64,000 nt of DNA, taken from contig NZ_CP013233.1 in the NCBI RefSeq assembly GCF_001584165.1, positions 2,922,620 to 2,986,619 of the forward strand. Reading direction: 5' to 3'. A program made the position numbers and the translations under genes. Numbering within the stretch: the stretch's first letter is position 1; each line of letters opens with the position of its first letter. This document shows, piece by piece, positions 38,746-46,423 of the stretch. Source of the DNA: Collimonas arenae. GTDB taxonomy: Bacteria > Pseudomonadota > Gammaproteobacteria > Burkholderiales > Burkholderiaceae_D. A model generated the notes under the pieces. That model made no database searches. It was not told the DNA's origin and saw only the letters and a list, made by a program, of their open reading frames with translations.

Positions 38746-38767
38746 ATTTAAATGAGAATCATTACTA
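38746..38767. promoter_or_regulatory. Candidate Fur box
   Basis: AATGAGAATCATTA (38751-38764) matches 13 of 14 central positions of the Fur consensus. It lies about 30 bp before the ATG of the next gene, where Fur would block transcription in iron-rich cells. Confidence 0.65.
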
Positions 38768-38795
38768 TTTAAATCAATCGAGCAAGGAGCATCTG

Positions 38796-39128
38796 ATGGA
38801 CGGTTCGCACCACGCGGCAGCCTCGGTCCCGCCCGGCGCAGAGGAATACCAGACCCCGCCTGAGCTATTGATCTCGGCGGTGCTGCACCTGATCTCCCAA
38901 TACAATCGTCACCATCTGGCGCACGGTGCCTGTGTGCAGTCGGCCACCGCCATCGAGCGGCATTTGCGCACGCTATCGGACTGGCCTGGATTGGCGCCCG
39001 TGCTGCGCGCCACTTGCCAGCAGTTGTCCGATCAATGGACGCTGATGATCGAGCAGGCCCTGCCCAAGCCGAAATCCGAGCGCTCGACCTTTATCACGCG
39101 GCTGCTCGTCGGTCCGCACGCAACTTAG
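38796..39128 (+). CDS. Small unknown protein under a Fur-like site
   Basis: 110 aa; family not recognised. ATG at 38796 chosen for the AAGGAG Shine-Dalgarno 6 bp before it. Apparently cytoplasmic and helical: PPELLISAVLHLISQYNRHH (about 19-39), ATAIERHLRTLSDWPGLAPVLRATCQQLSDQW (about 49-80), then a short basic tail. Three histidines lie close together (residues 38-42 region, NRHHLAHGAC) beside a cysteine, which might bind metal. The Fur-like box suggests a role in iron limitation. Confidence 0.7.
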   Translation: MDGSHHAAASVPPGAEEYQTPPELLISAVLHLISQYNRHHLAHGACVQSATAIERHLRTLSDWPGLAPVLRATCQQLSDQWTLMIEQALPKPKSERSTFITRLLVGPHAT

Positions 39129-39527
39129 CAGATGGTTTAACCGATAACGCAAGCCGTCTTTTACTGCACGCTTTGAGTGAACTCCCTCTGAGCATGCATT
39201 TGAATTCCCCGGGAAGGGAGTGAATCCGCCTCGCTAACGACCTGGAAATGATCATCGCCAACGACCTGCCCGTTGCTGACGCTGACCGCAGTATTTCCAG
39301 TTCCGCTGCCTGTCGGATAGTGTGTCCTTGTCGGCATTAGCCAGTACCGTTGCAGTATCTCCTCCTGCTGCGGTTGATAGCCAAGCCGTTTTTTTCTGCC
39401 CTCAAATCTCGCGATCCGCCCACTTCCTACAGCGCGCAACGAATTTGTCCTACAGCGCGCAACGCCTCCGCCGACGTATCATTAAGCCGGATATACAAGA
39501 TTCCCTACGGCAAACAAAGGAGCGCAC
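39129..39527. other. Intergenic region with short direct repeat
   Basis: 399 bp without a supported gene. It holds a 17-bp tandem direct repeat (see 39425-39464) just before the DUF3096 gene. No terminator was recognised. Confidence 0.45.
39425..39464. repeat. 17-bp direct repeat, two copies 23 bp apart
   Basis: TCCTACAGCGCGCAACG occurs at 39425-39441 and 39448-39464. Period near two helical turns and position about 65-100 bp before the DUF3096 start allow a regulator-binding role; nothing more is known from sequence. Confidence 0.6.
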
Positions 39528-39668
39528 ATGTTGACCTACTTACACCTGACTCCCATCGTTTCACTGATCGCTGGCGTGCTGATCCTGGCGATTCCACGGC
39601 TGTTGAACTACATCATCGCCTTGTACCTGATTGTCATCGGCATGATCGGTCTGTTTGGCACGAGATAA
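39528..39668 (+). CDS. DUF3096 family small membrane protein
   Basis: 46 aa, with AAAGGAG 5 bp before the ATG. Sequence MLTYLHLTPIVSLIAGVLIL, then PRLLNYIIALYLIVIGMIGLFG: two hydrophobic segments around a Pro-Arg turn, the DUF3096 pattern. Function unknown; an inner-membrane location is expected. Confidence 0.8.
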   Translation: MLTYLHLTPIVSLIAGVLILAIPRLLNYIIALYLIVIGMIGLFGTR

Positions 39669-39726
39669 TGATTGCGGCCAATTTGCATCGATTTACAACT
39701 ATTTTGGCCAATGTCGTCACTCGTGC

Positions 39727-39756
39727 TTGACAAGCCCGGACTGTATCTCATACATT
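39727..39756 (+). promoter_or_regulatory. Sigma-70 promoter of the leuA leader
   Basis: TTGACA (39727-39732), 18 bp, TACATT (39751-39756). The predicted start of transcription, about 7 bp on, coincides with the ATG of the first leader ORF at 39763, so that ORF would be read from a leaderless end. Confidence 0.6.
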
Positions 39757-39762
39757 AAGTGT

Positions 39763-39870
39763 ATGTTTTCCACACGCATCCAATCCTGCTCACTACTACA
39801 CGTTGCTGGCGCCCTGCCAGCGATGCTGCTAGTGCCGCTACTAGCGCTATCGCTACTACGCGCACTATGA
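39763..39870 (+). CDS. leuA leader peptide 1, rich in CTA leucine codons
   Basis: 35 codons, MFSTRIQSCSLLHVAGALPA then MLLVPLLALSLLRAL. Eleven are leucine, nine of them CTA, the rarest Leu codon in such GC-rich genomes, and these cluster as pairs in the last third. Hairpins lie within and directly after it (GCTAGT/ACTAGC at 39828-39845 region; 39876-39893). This is the make-up of an attenuation leader whose ribosome stalls when charged tRNA-Leu is scarce. No SD precedes the ATG. Strong inference, untested. Confidence 0.7.
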   Translation: MFSTRIQSCSLLHVAGALPAMLLVPLLALSLLRAL

Positions 39871-39875
39871 TCCTG

Positions 39876-39893
39876 GCCCCGTTCTGACGGGGC
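39876..39893 (+). promoter_or_regulatory. GC-rich hairpin following leader peptide 1
   Basis: GCCCCGT-TCTG-ACGGGGC begins 5 bp after the leader stop. It could act as a pause or terminator hairpin but has no T-run behind it (CAACCTTGG), so rho or a later structure may be needed. Confidence 0.6.
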
Positions 39894-39994
39894 AACCTTG
39901 GCAAAGCTTCACAGCAACATCGCCAGCCAGACAAATCAATAGTAGTAAAACTGGGGTTCCGACAACGGATCCCGATGTTTAAAAGCAGAATTTC

Positions 39995-40108
39995 ATGTAC
40001 ACCAAGCCGCTTTCCCGCACCATCCGTGTCACATTCCGCAATCGCACCGCGCTTGCGGCGACCGTTCGCTCCCCTGCTCTACCCCTACTACCGCTAACCA
40101 CCGGTTGA
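39995..40108 (+). CDS. leuA leader peptide 2 (CTA-rich end)
   Basis: 37 codons, MYTKPLSRTIRVTFRNRTAL then AATVRSPALPLLPLTTG. Its six leucines comprise two CTT and then four CTA within six codons (CTA CCC CTA CTA CCG CTA), only a few codons before the stop. The stop itself lies in the 5' arm of the hairpin 40103-40146, so ribosome position would decide folding, as in classical attenuators. No clear SD. Whether it is translated is unproven. Confidence 0.55.
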   Translation: MYTKPLSRTIRVTFRNRTALAATVRSPALPLLPLTTG

Positions 40109-40146
40109 CTGGCCTCGCGTTGATTTTCGAGTGGCAGCCAGCAACC
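40103..40146 (+). promoter_or_regulatory. Long hairpin overlapping the end of leader 2
   Basis: GGTTG-a-CTGGC-CTCG pairs with CGAG-tggca-GCCAG-CAACC around a 10-nt loop. The T-rich stretch CCGTTTTCCCTTTTTG at 40165-40180 follows about 20 bp later. It could be the termination or anti-termination structure of the leuA leader. Confidence 0.55.
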
Positions 40147-40219
40147 TTCGCGCCGCCACCGAATCCGTTTTCCCTTTTTGTTCATCAGTACATTTCAACA
40201 GCTTCAGGAGATCTCTATC

Positions 40220-41926
40220 ATGATGTTGCATAACCCTGCGTCCAAGTACCGCCCGTTCCCGCCAATTCCATTGAGCGACCGCACCTGGCCCAACCAGATC
40301 ATCAGCGCGCCGCCGATCTGGATGAGCACCGATTTGCGCGACGGTAACCAGGCATTGATCGAACCGATGGACGCCGACCGCAAATTGCGTTTCTTCAAAT
40401 TGCTGGTGAAAATCGGCCTCAAGGAAATCGAAGTCGGCTTTCCATCCGGCTCGCAAACCGATTTCGATTTCGTGCGCAAGCTGATCGAAGAAAAGCATAT
40501 TCCTGACGACGTCACCATCATTGTATTGACGCAATCGCGTGAAGACCTGATCCGCCGCACTGTCGATTCGCTCAAGGACGCCAAGCAAGCCATCGTCCAC
40601 CTGTACAACCCGATCGCTCCGGCCTGGCGCCGCATCGTGTTCGACAAGAGCCGCGATGAAATCAAGGAAATCGCCGTCTCCGGCACCCGCCTGATCAAGG
40701 AATTGACCGATGCGCGTCCGGAAACCCAATGGCGCTACGAGTATTCGCCAGAAACCTTCAGCATGGCTGAACTGGATTTCTCCAAGGAAGTCTGCGACGC
40801 CGTCGTCGATGCCTGGCAAGCCACGCCAGCACGTAAAGTCATTCTCAATTTACCGACCACGGTCGAATGCAGCACCCCGAACGTGTTCGCCGATCAGATC
40901 GAATGGATGCACCGCAACCTGGCCCGTCGCGACGCCGCCATCATCAGTGTCCATCCGCATAACGACCGCGGCACAGGCGTCGCCGCTGCTGAACTGGCCG
41001 TAATGGCCGGCGCCGATCGCGTCGAAGGCTGTTTGTTCGGCAACGGTGAACGCACCGGCAACGTCGACTTGGTCACACTGGCCTTGAATTTGTACACCCA
41101 GGGCGTCAATCCGGGACTCGATTTTTCCGACATCGATGAGGTACGCCAATGCGTTGAAGACTGCAACCAGATTCCGGTTCATCCGCGCCATCCATATGTC
41201 GGCGACCTGGTCTTCACCGCTTTCTCCGGCTCGCACCAGGATGCGATCAAGAAAGGCTTCGCAGCACAAAAGGCCGATGCCATCTGGGAAATCCCTTATC
41301 TGCCGATCGACCCGGCCGATCTCGGCCGCAGCTACGATGCTGTGATTCGCGTCAACAGCCAGTCCGGCAAAGGCGGCATGGCATATCTGCTGGAACAGGA
41401 ATACGGCCTGGCCATGCCGCGCCGCCTGCAGATTGAATTCAGCCGCGCGATTCAGAAAGCCGCCGACGCGACCGGCAAGGAAATCGCCGCCAGCGACATC
41501 TATCAGATCTTCAAGCAAGAATATCTGGACAAACAATCGCCCTACGTTTATCGCGGCCATCGCATGAGCGAAGATTCAAACCAGCCGCAACCTGTGAGGA
41601 TCGACATCGACATCCGGCGCGACGGCCAGGCGCATACGCTGAGCGGCCATGGCAACGGGCCGATCGACGCCTTCGTCAATGCGTTGGGGCTGGATATCAA
41701 ACTGATGGATTTCCATGAACACGCAATTAGCGCCGGCGCTGATGCGCAAGCCGCAAGCTATATCGAATTGCGTCTCAACGATGCGCCGACCGGGTTCGGC
41801 GTCGGCATCGATGCCAATACACTGACGGCGTCGTTCAAGGCGATCCTGAGCGCAGTGAACCGGCAAATTGAAATCGCCGGTGAAGCAGCCAACCAGGAAA
41901 TCGCCAACAGCGCCGCAGCGGCGTAA
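40220..41926 (+). CDS. leuA: 2-isopropylmalate synthase LeuA (long form)
   Basis: 568 aa. First committed step of leucine synthesis: acetyl-CoA plus 2-ketoisovalerate. The catalytic TIM barrel has the metal Asp in [11 protein letters not shown] and the His pair in [26 protein letters not shown] is conserved. The C-terminal regulatory domain (about 435-555) should bind leucine for feedback inhibition. Start [17 protein letters not shown] identifies the long LeuA group shared with actinobacteria and fungi. ATG at 40220 follows CAGGAG. Two CTA-rich leader ORFs lie upstream and a terminator downstream. Confidence 0.95.
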   Translation: MMLHNPASKYRPFPPIPLSDRTWPNQIISAPPIWMSTDLRDGNQALIEPMDADRKLRFFKLLVKIGLKEIEVGFPSGSQTDFDFVRKLIEEKHIPDDVTIIVLTQSREDLIRRTVDSLKDAKQAIVHLYNPIAPAWRRIVFDKSRDEIKEIAVSGTRLIKELTDARPETQWRYEYSPETFSMAELDFSKEVCDAVVDAWQATPARKVILNLPTTVECSTPNVFADQIEWMHRNLARRDAAIISVHPHNDRGTGVAAAELAVMAGADRVEGCLFGNGERTGNVDLVTLALNLYTQGVNPGLDFSDIDEVRQCVEDCNQIPVHPRHPYVGDLVFTAFSGSHQDAIKKGFAAQKADAIWEIPYLPIDPADLGRSYDAVIRVNSQSGKGGMAYLLEQEYGLAMPRRLQIEFSRAIQKAADATGKEIAASDIYQIFKQEYLDKQSPYVYRGHRMSEDSNQPQPVRIDIDIRRDGQAHTLSGHGNGPIDAFVNALGLDIKLMDFHEHAISAGADAQAASYIELRLNDAPTGFGVGIDANTLTASFKAILSAVNRQIEIAGEAANQEIANSAAAA

Positions 41927-42088
41927 CGCGTCAACGCTTTGCAGTTGTTACCGTGGCGATCACACGGCGACGACTCCATGCAGCCCAGTATTACCGTACG
42001 GCCGGCCAGCATCAGCGTAGCCAGGCACCAGCAACCAGCTAGTGTCTGCGCGCTACAATATTCTGCGATTACCGAATGCATGCAGACG

Positions 42089-42119
42089 AAAAAAACCGCT
42101 ACCTGGTAGCGGTTTTTTT
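42089..42119. terminator. Bidirectional terminator between leuA and azoR
   Basis: AAAAAAACCGCTAC-CTG-GTAGCGGTTTTTTT: a symmetrical stem with A-run before and T-run after, serving convergent leuA (plus) and azoR (minus). Confidence 0.9.
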
Positions 42120-42138
42120 CGTTCCAATCCGACTGCAA

Positions 42139-42756
42139 TCAAGCCGCTGCCAATGCGCTCGTCAGGTTGACGATGCTTGCACGGGCGGCGGCAAAGCCGG
42201 CGTCCTTGGCGTCAGGGCCGTAGTTCAGGCCATCGGCGCGAATGACTTCGATGTCGGTAATGCCAAGGAAGCCGAACACGACTTTCAGATAGTCTTCGTG
42301 GCCAACGCCAGTCGCGCCGCCGGCATGCTTGCCGCCGCTAGTCGAGACGATGATCACTCGCTTGCCCTTGGCCAGACCTTCTGGGCCCTTTTCGCTGTAA
42401 CGGAAAGTCACGCCAGCGACGCTGATCTGGTCGATCCAGAACTTGAGCTGGGTCGGCACTGAAAAATTGTACATCGGTGCGCCGATCACGATTACGTCGG
42501 AGGCCATGAATTCGTTGAGGATCGTTTCGCTCAATTCCACTTCCAGCTTTTGCGCCAGATTGCGCTCTTCCGCCGGCGTGCCTTTGGCAGCGAAAGTACC
42601 GCCGCTCAGGTGGGCAGTGACGTCCTTGCTCAGGTCGCGATAGGTCAGTTGCAGGTCGGCATCCGCGACTCGCAGGGTTGCCACGACTTCACGGGTCAAT
42701 TGGCGGGAGGCCGAAGCGTCGCCGAGAATGCTGGAATCAATATGTAAGAGTTTCAT
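42139..42756 (-). CDS. azoR: FMN-dependent NADH-azoreductase
   Basis: 205 aa flavodoxin-fold enzyme that reduces quinones and azo compounds. Fingerprints: KLLHIDSSILGDASASRQLT for the FMN phosphate site, APMYNFSVPTQLKFWIDQISVAGVTF, and STSGGKH. ATG at 42756 chosen so the flavodoxin strand starts at once. Divergent from a LysR gene, its likely regulator. Confidence 0.93.
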   Translation of the reverse strand: MKLLHIDSSILGDASASRQLTREVVATLRVADADLQLTYRDLSKDVTAHLSGGTFAAKGTPAEERNLAQKLEVELSETILNEFMASDVIVIGAPMYNFSVPTQLKFWIDQISVAGVTFRYSEKGPEGLAKGKRVIIVSTSGGKHAGGATGVGHEDYLKVVFGFLGITDIEVIRADGLNYGPDAKDAGFAAARASIVNLTSALAAA

Positions 42757-42909
42757 GATGTGTCCGTTCGATAAATTGAGATATTGCTCAAAATCCATAG
42801 CGATCCGTATCCATCGATGCCAACAGAGTTTGAGGTAACTGGTTCGTGAACCATTGAAGCGATCATACCCACTTACCGAAAATAGAACTAGACATCAAAA
42901 TTAAGATAT

Positions 42910-42931
42910 ATTGTTCCATACATAGAACAAT
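42910..42931. promoter_or_regulatory. Inverted repeat before the LysR gene
   Basis: ATTGTTC-CATACATA-GAACAAT, 12 bp before the LysR start and 150 bp from azoR. It is a dyad of the size LysR proteins bind and so a candidate autoregulatory site. Confidence 0.5.
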
Positions 42932-42942
42932 GGAAGGCAGCC

Positions 42943-43851
42943 ATGCAAGACCTGAACGATCTGTATTTCTTTGCCAGCGTGGTGCAGCAAGGCGGGTTTA
43001 CCGCTGCCGGACGCAGCCTGGGCATTCCCAAGTCGCGCCTGTCGCGCCGCATCTCCGAGCTGGAAACCCGGCTTGGCGCACGATTACTACAGCGCAATAC
43101 GCGCGGCATTTCGCTAACCGATCTCGGCAACCGCTACTACCAGCATTGCCAGGTGGTGATTGCCGCGGCCGAAGCAGCAGAGCTGGCCGTCACGAGTTCC
43201 CTGGCAGAGCCGAGCGGCACCGTCCGGGTCAGTTGTGTGGTGGCGATTGCGCAATCGGAAGTCACTGCGGCGCTGCCGGCGTTCCTGGAACGCTACCCGA
43301 AAGTCAATATCGACCTGATGTTTACCAATCGCCGCGTCAATCTGCTGGAAGAAGGCGTGGACGTCGCGGTGCGGGTCAGGGCCACCGACGACGAAGACCC
43401 CAACCTTGCCACCAGACGATTACGCGCCGCATCAGGATACCTGGTTGCCAGCCCTGAACTGATGGCCAGATATCCGACCCCGCAGCATCCGCGCGACCTC
43501 GTCAAGTTGCCATTCCTGGGTGCGGCAGAACAAGACCGGCGCGTCCATCTGCCGCTCGATGGCCCGGAGCGAGAACGTTATGAACTGGTGGCGCAGCCGC
43601 GACTGGCTGTGGAAGACTTTCCGCTGCGCAAGCGTGCCGCTCTACGCAACCTCGGACTCACCATGCTGCCGACAGAGTATTGCAGCGAAGAGTTAAAACA
43701 GGGAACGCTGGTGCGCGTGTTGCCTGAGTGGTCGATGCCGATCGGCCATGTGCAGGTGGTGTATCCGACGCAACGCGGATTGCTGCCCGCAGTGCGGGTC
43801 TTCGTCGATTTCCTGATCGAGCATTTGTCCAAGGTACAGCCGGCTGGTTGA
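42943..43851 (+). CDS. LysR-family regulator divergent from azoR
   Basis: 302 aa. HTH at about 17-40 (GGFTAAGRSLGIPKSRLSRRISELE), effector domain 88-295. The subgroup (MQDLNDLYFFASVVQQGGFTAA, NLLEEGVDVAVRV) commonly regulates azoreductases, pirins and quinone reductases. SD GGAAGG before ATG. The divergent azoR is the natural target. Confidence 0.92.
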   Translation: MQDLNDLYFFASVVQQGGFTAAGRSLGIPKSRLSRRISELETRLGARLLQRNTRGISLTDLGNRYYQHCQVVIAAAEAAELAVTSSLAEPSGTVRVSCVVAIAQSEVTAALPAFLERYPKVNIDLMFTNRRVNLLEEGVDVAVRVRATDDEDPNLATRRLRAASGYLVASPELMARYPTPQHPRDLVKLPFLGAAEQDRRVHLPLDGPERERYELVAQPRLAVEDFPLRKRAALRNLGLTMLPTEYCSEELKQGTLVRVLPEWSMPIGHVQVVYPTQRGLLPAVRVFVDFLIEHLSKVQPAG

Positions 43852-43858
43852 AGTCGGG

Positions 43859-45115
43859 TTAGCCGCCTGAGCGCGCCAATCGGACTCCACTGAACTGCCA
43901 GCGTGCGGTGGCCGGGAAGAAGTTGCGATAAGTCAGGCGCGCATGGCCGCCCGGAGTGGCCGATGAGGAACCGCGCAGCACGTACTGGTTCACCATGAAC
44001 TTGCCGTTATATTCGCCGACCGCGCCCGGTAACGCAAGATAGCCGGGATACGGCGCATAACTGCTGCTGGTCCATTGCCAGGCTACGCCGAAATAATCCT
44101 GCCCCAACGTCGCAGCGGCGCACTCCCATTCGGCTTCGGTCGGCAAACGCGCCTGTGCCCAGCGCGCGTAGGCCTCTGCCTCAAAGTAGGAAAGATGCGT
44201 GACCGCCTCGTGCAAAACCAGCGGCTGCAATCCATGCAAGGTGAATTCGCGCCATGACGAATCGAATTGTGCGTGCGCCTTTTGCCAGTATAACGGTTGC
44301 GTCAGCTTCTGCTGTGTCACCCAATCCCAACCGGCCGACAGCCATAGCAACGGATTCCGGTAGCCACCGTCTTCAATGAATGCCAGGTACTCACCATTGC
44401 TGACGAGCCGCGAGGCCATCGAGAACGGCTCGACAAATTGCCGGTGCCGCGGCGTCTCATTATCGAAAAAAAACCCCGGACCGGCATGCCCAATTTCAAT
44501 CACCCCGGCATCAAATTGCTGCCAGCGCACGGCGGCGGCCGCTCCGCCTATCTCGCTCGCGTCCGATATCGCATTGGACGCCAGGTACGGCGGCTTCAAG
44601 GGATTCATCGACAGCAGATGCTTGATATCGGTCAGCAGCAATTCCTGATGCTGCTGCTCGTGCTGCAATCCTAGTTCCACCAGCGCGTACAACTCGCCGA
44701 CAGCGCTGTCGTCGACTGCCGATGACTGGGCGAGCAAATGCTGCATACGTTGATCGACATTCTGCCGATAAGCCTGCACTTCAGCCAGCGAAGGCCGCGT
44801 GATCAAGCCACGCTGCGCCCTTGGGTGCTGCTCGCCGACGCCTTCGTAATAGGAATTGAACAGCACGCGAAAAGCCGGATGAAACGGTTGGAAATCGGGT
44901 TCGAAGCGCTCCAGGATGAAGGTCTCGAAAAACCAGGTGGTATGCGCCAGGTGCCATTTTGCCGGGCTCGCATCGGGCATCGATTGCACGCAGCAATCCT
45001 CGTCCGACAGCGGTTGCACCAGCCGCACGGTTTCGTCGCGCACGGTGGAAAAGAGGCGGGCCAACTTACGCATCAGATTATCCGTTCTTGCAATTGTTGT
45101 TTGTACAGTCTGCAT
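43859..45115 (-). CDS. egtB: Ergothioneine biosynthesis sulfoxide synthase EgtB
   Basis: 418 aa. A DinB-like N-terminal domain holds the iron ligands WHLAHTTWFFE (His at about 54) and HEQQHQE (about 152-158, HxxxHxE). The C-terminal formylglycine-generating-enzyme-like domain spans about 200-415 (VSNGEYLAFIEDGGY, RLPTEAEWECAAA, VLRGSSSATPGGHARLTYRNFF). It joins a thiol donor to hercynine using O2. It follows egtD by 12 bp. Whether glutamylcysteine or cysteine is the donor is not visible. Confidence 0.92.
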   Translation of the reverse strand: MQTVQTTIARTDNLMRKLARLFSTVRDETVRLVQPLSDEDCCVQSMPDASPAKWHLAHTTWFFETFILERFEPDFQPFHPAFRVLFNSYYEGVGEQHPRAQRGLITRPSLAEVQAYRQNVDQRMQHLLAQSSAVDDSAVGELYALVELGLQHEQQHQELLLTDIKHLLSMNPLKPPYLASNAISDASEIGGAAAAVRWQQFDAGVIEIGHAGPGFFFDNETPRHRQFVEPFSMASRLVSNGEYLAFIEDGGYRNPLLWLSAGWDWVTQQKLTQPLYWQKAHAQFDSSWREFTLHGLQPLVLHEAVTHLSYFEAEAYARWAQARLPTEAEWECAAATLGQDYFGVAWQWTSSSYAPYPGYLALPGAVGEYNGKFMVNQYVLRGSSSATPGGHARLTYRNFFPATARWQFSGVRLARSGG

Positions 45116-45127
45116 TCTGCATCGGGC

Positions 45128-46102
45128 TCACGCTGCCTGGGCATGACACACCATGAACCATTTGCGCGGATCGTGCCAGATCTGGACCTGACCGAAGCCG
45201 GCCTGATGCAATAATTCGATGAAACCTTGCTCCGTATATTTGTAACTGCTTTCGGTATGAATGCGTTCGCCGCGTGCAAAGCGCCGGATACCGCCGTTCT
45301 GCCAATGCACGGTGACATCGTCGCGTGCTTCCAGATGCATCTCGATGCGATGCTGCTCGGGATTGTAGAAACCGCGATGACGCCATTCGGAGGGCCGGAA
45401 ATCGGCGTCCAGCAAACGGTTGACGTGATGCAGCAGGTTCAGGTTGAAGGCAGCAGTGACGCCCAGCGAATCGTCGTAGGCCGCATTCAGGATCGCATGG
45501 TCCTTGATCAGGTCGACCCCGATCAGCAAGCCGCTGTGACTGTCGCCGCCGGGTATCGCTTTGCGGATCCGGCGCAGGAACTTCAGCGCTTCGAGTGGAG
45601 AAAAATTGCCGATCGACGATCCCGGATAAAAAAACTGGCGGCGCTGCTCCGCTACGGAAGGCGGCAATTCCAGCTCGGTAGAAAAGTCCATGCCAAGGCA
45701 GGTCATCTCGATCTGTGGGAACTGCTGTCGTAGTGCATTGACCGACTCCTGCAGGAATTGCACAGAAATATCGATCGGCACATATTGCCTCGGCTGCAAG
45801 GCCGGAAACAAACGCGCCGCCTTTGAACAATTGCCGGCCCCCAGATCAATCAGGATTGCATCGCGCCCCACCGCTGCGGCGATGTGATGTGCATGCTTTC
45901 TGAATATCGCCGCCTCAGTGCGAGTCGGATAATACTCTGGCAACTCGCAGATCGCTGCAAACAGCCTAGAGCCGAGCACATCGTAAAGATATTTTGGAGA
46001 GGTATGTGCATGTGTCGCCAGCAGGCCAGCGACCAGTTGGTGTTGGATCTCGTCTTCTGCTACGCAATTTTCCGGATGCGCCGATTGCTGCAATTGGGCC
46101 AA
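45128..46102 (-). CDS. egtD: L-histidine N-alpha-methyltransferase EgtD
   Basis: 324 aa SAM methyltransferase (histidine to hercynine, first step of ergothioneine). Motif I is ILIDLGAGNCSKAARLF (about 83-99); ELPEYYPTRTEA near residue 55 and YPGSSIGNFSPLEALKFL are family marks; the C-terminus has ESSYKYT. Upstream of egtB in a two-gene operon. egtA, egtC and egtE are not in the window, as in many proteobacteria. Confidence 0.93.
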   Translation of the reverse strand: MAQLQQSAHPENCVAEDEIQHQLVAGLLATHAHTSPKYLYDVLGSRLFAAICELPEYYPTRTEAAIFRKHAHHIAAAVGRDAILIDLGAGNCSKAARLFPALQPRQYVPIDISVQFLQESVNALRQQFPQIEMTCLGMDFSTELELPPSVAEQRRQFFYPGSSIGNFSPLEALKFLRRIRKAIPGGDSHSGLLIGVDLIKDHAILNAAYDDSLGVTAAFNLNLLHHVNRLLDADFRPSEWRHRGFYNPEQHRIEMHLEARDDVTVHWQNGGIRRFARGERIHTESSYKYTEQGFIELLHQAGFGQVQIWHDPRKWFMVCHAQAA

Positions 46103-46423
46103 AGGATTCTCCTGGGGTCATAAGAATTAGAAATCATTGAATTGATTGAATCCACGTCACTCCCATTGAGATCCTGCGTCTTGACGCAACATCCACTACA
46201 CTAGCAAGCTTCTATCGGCCGCCATGCGATGAGCAAAGTATATCGATATTCGATAAATGGTTGTAGTTTCATGCCAGAAGAATCTGCGTGGCAACGCTGC
46301 TCTTACCGCATCGCAATGCAGATACATATAAAATTGCCAAAAAATTAATTTCACAAACTGCCGGTGATACACCTATCGATCGGCGAGAAATTGTCCAACG
46401 ACCAGCACGCCAACCTAAGCAAC
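46103..46423. other. Intergenic region, egtD / ABC exporter
   Basis: 321 bp separating divergent genes. A TTGACG (46179) lies in it and an A+T-rich run near 46235-46260 could be promoter DNA. No repeat or RNA recognised. Confidence 0.4.

Noticed and set aside
39871..40219. Standard intrinsic terminator (stem plus T-run) in the leuA leader
   Set aside because: Hairpins exist, but the only T-rich stretch lies about 20 bp from the nearest stem, so termination is not claimed as canonical.
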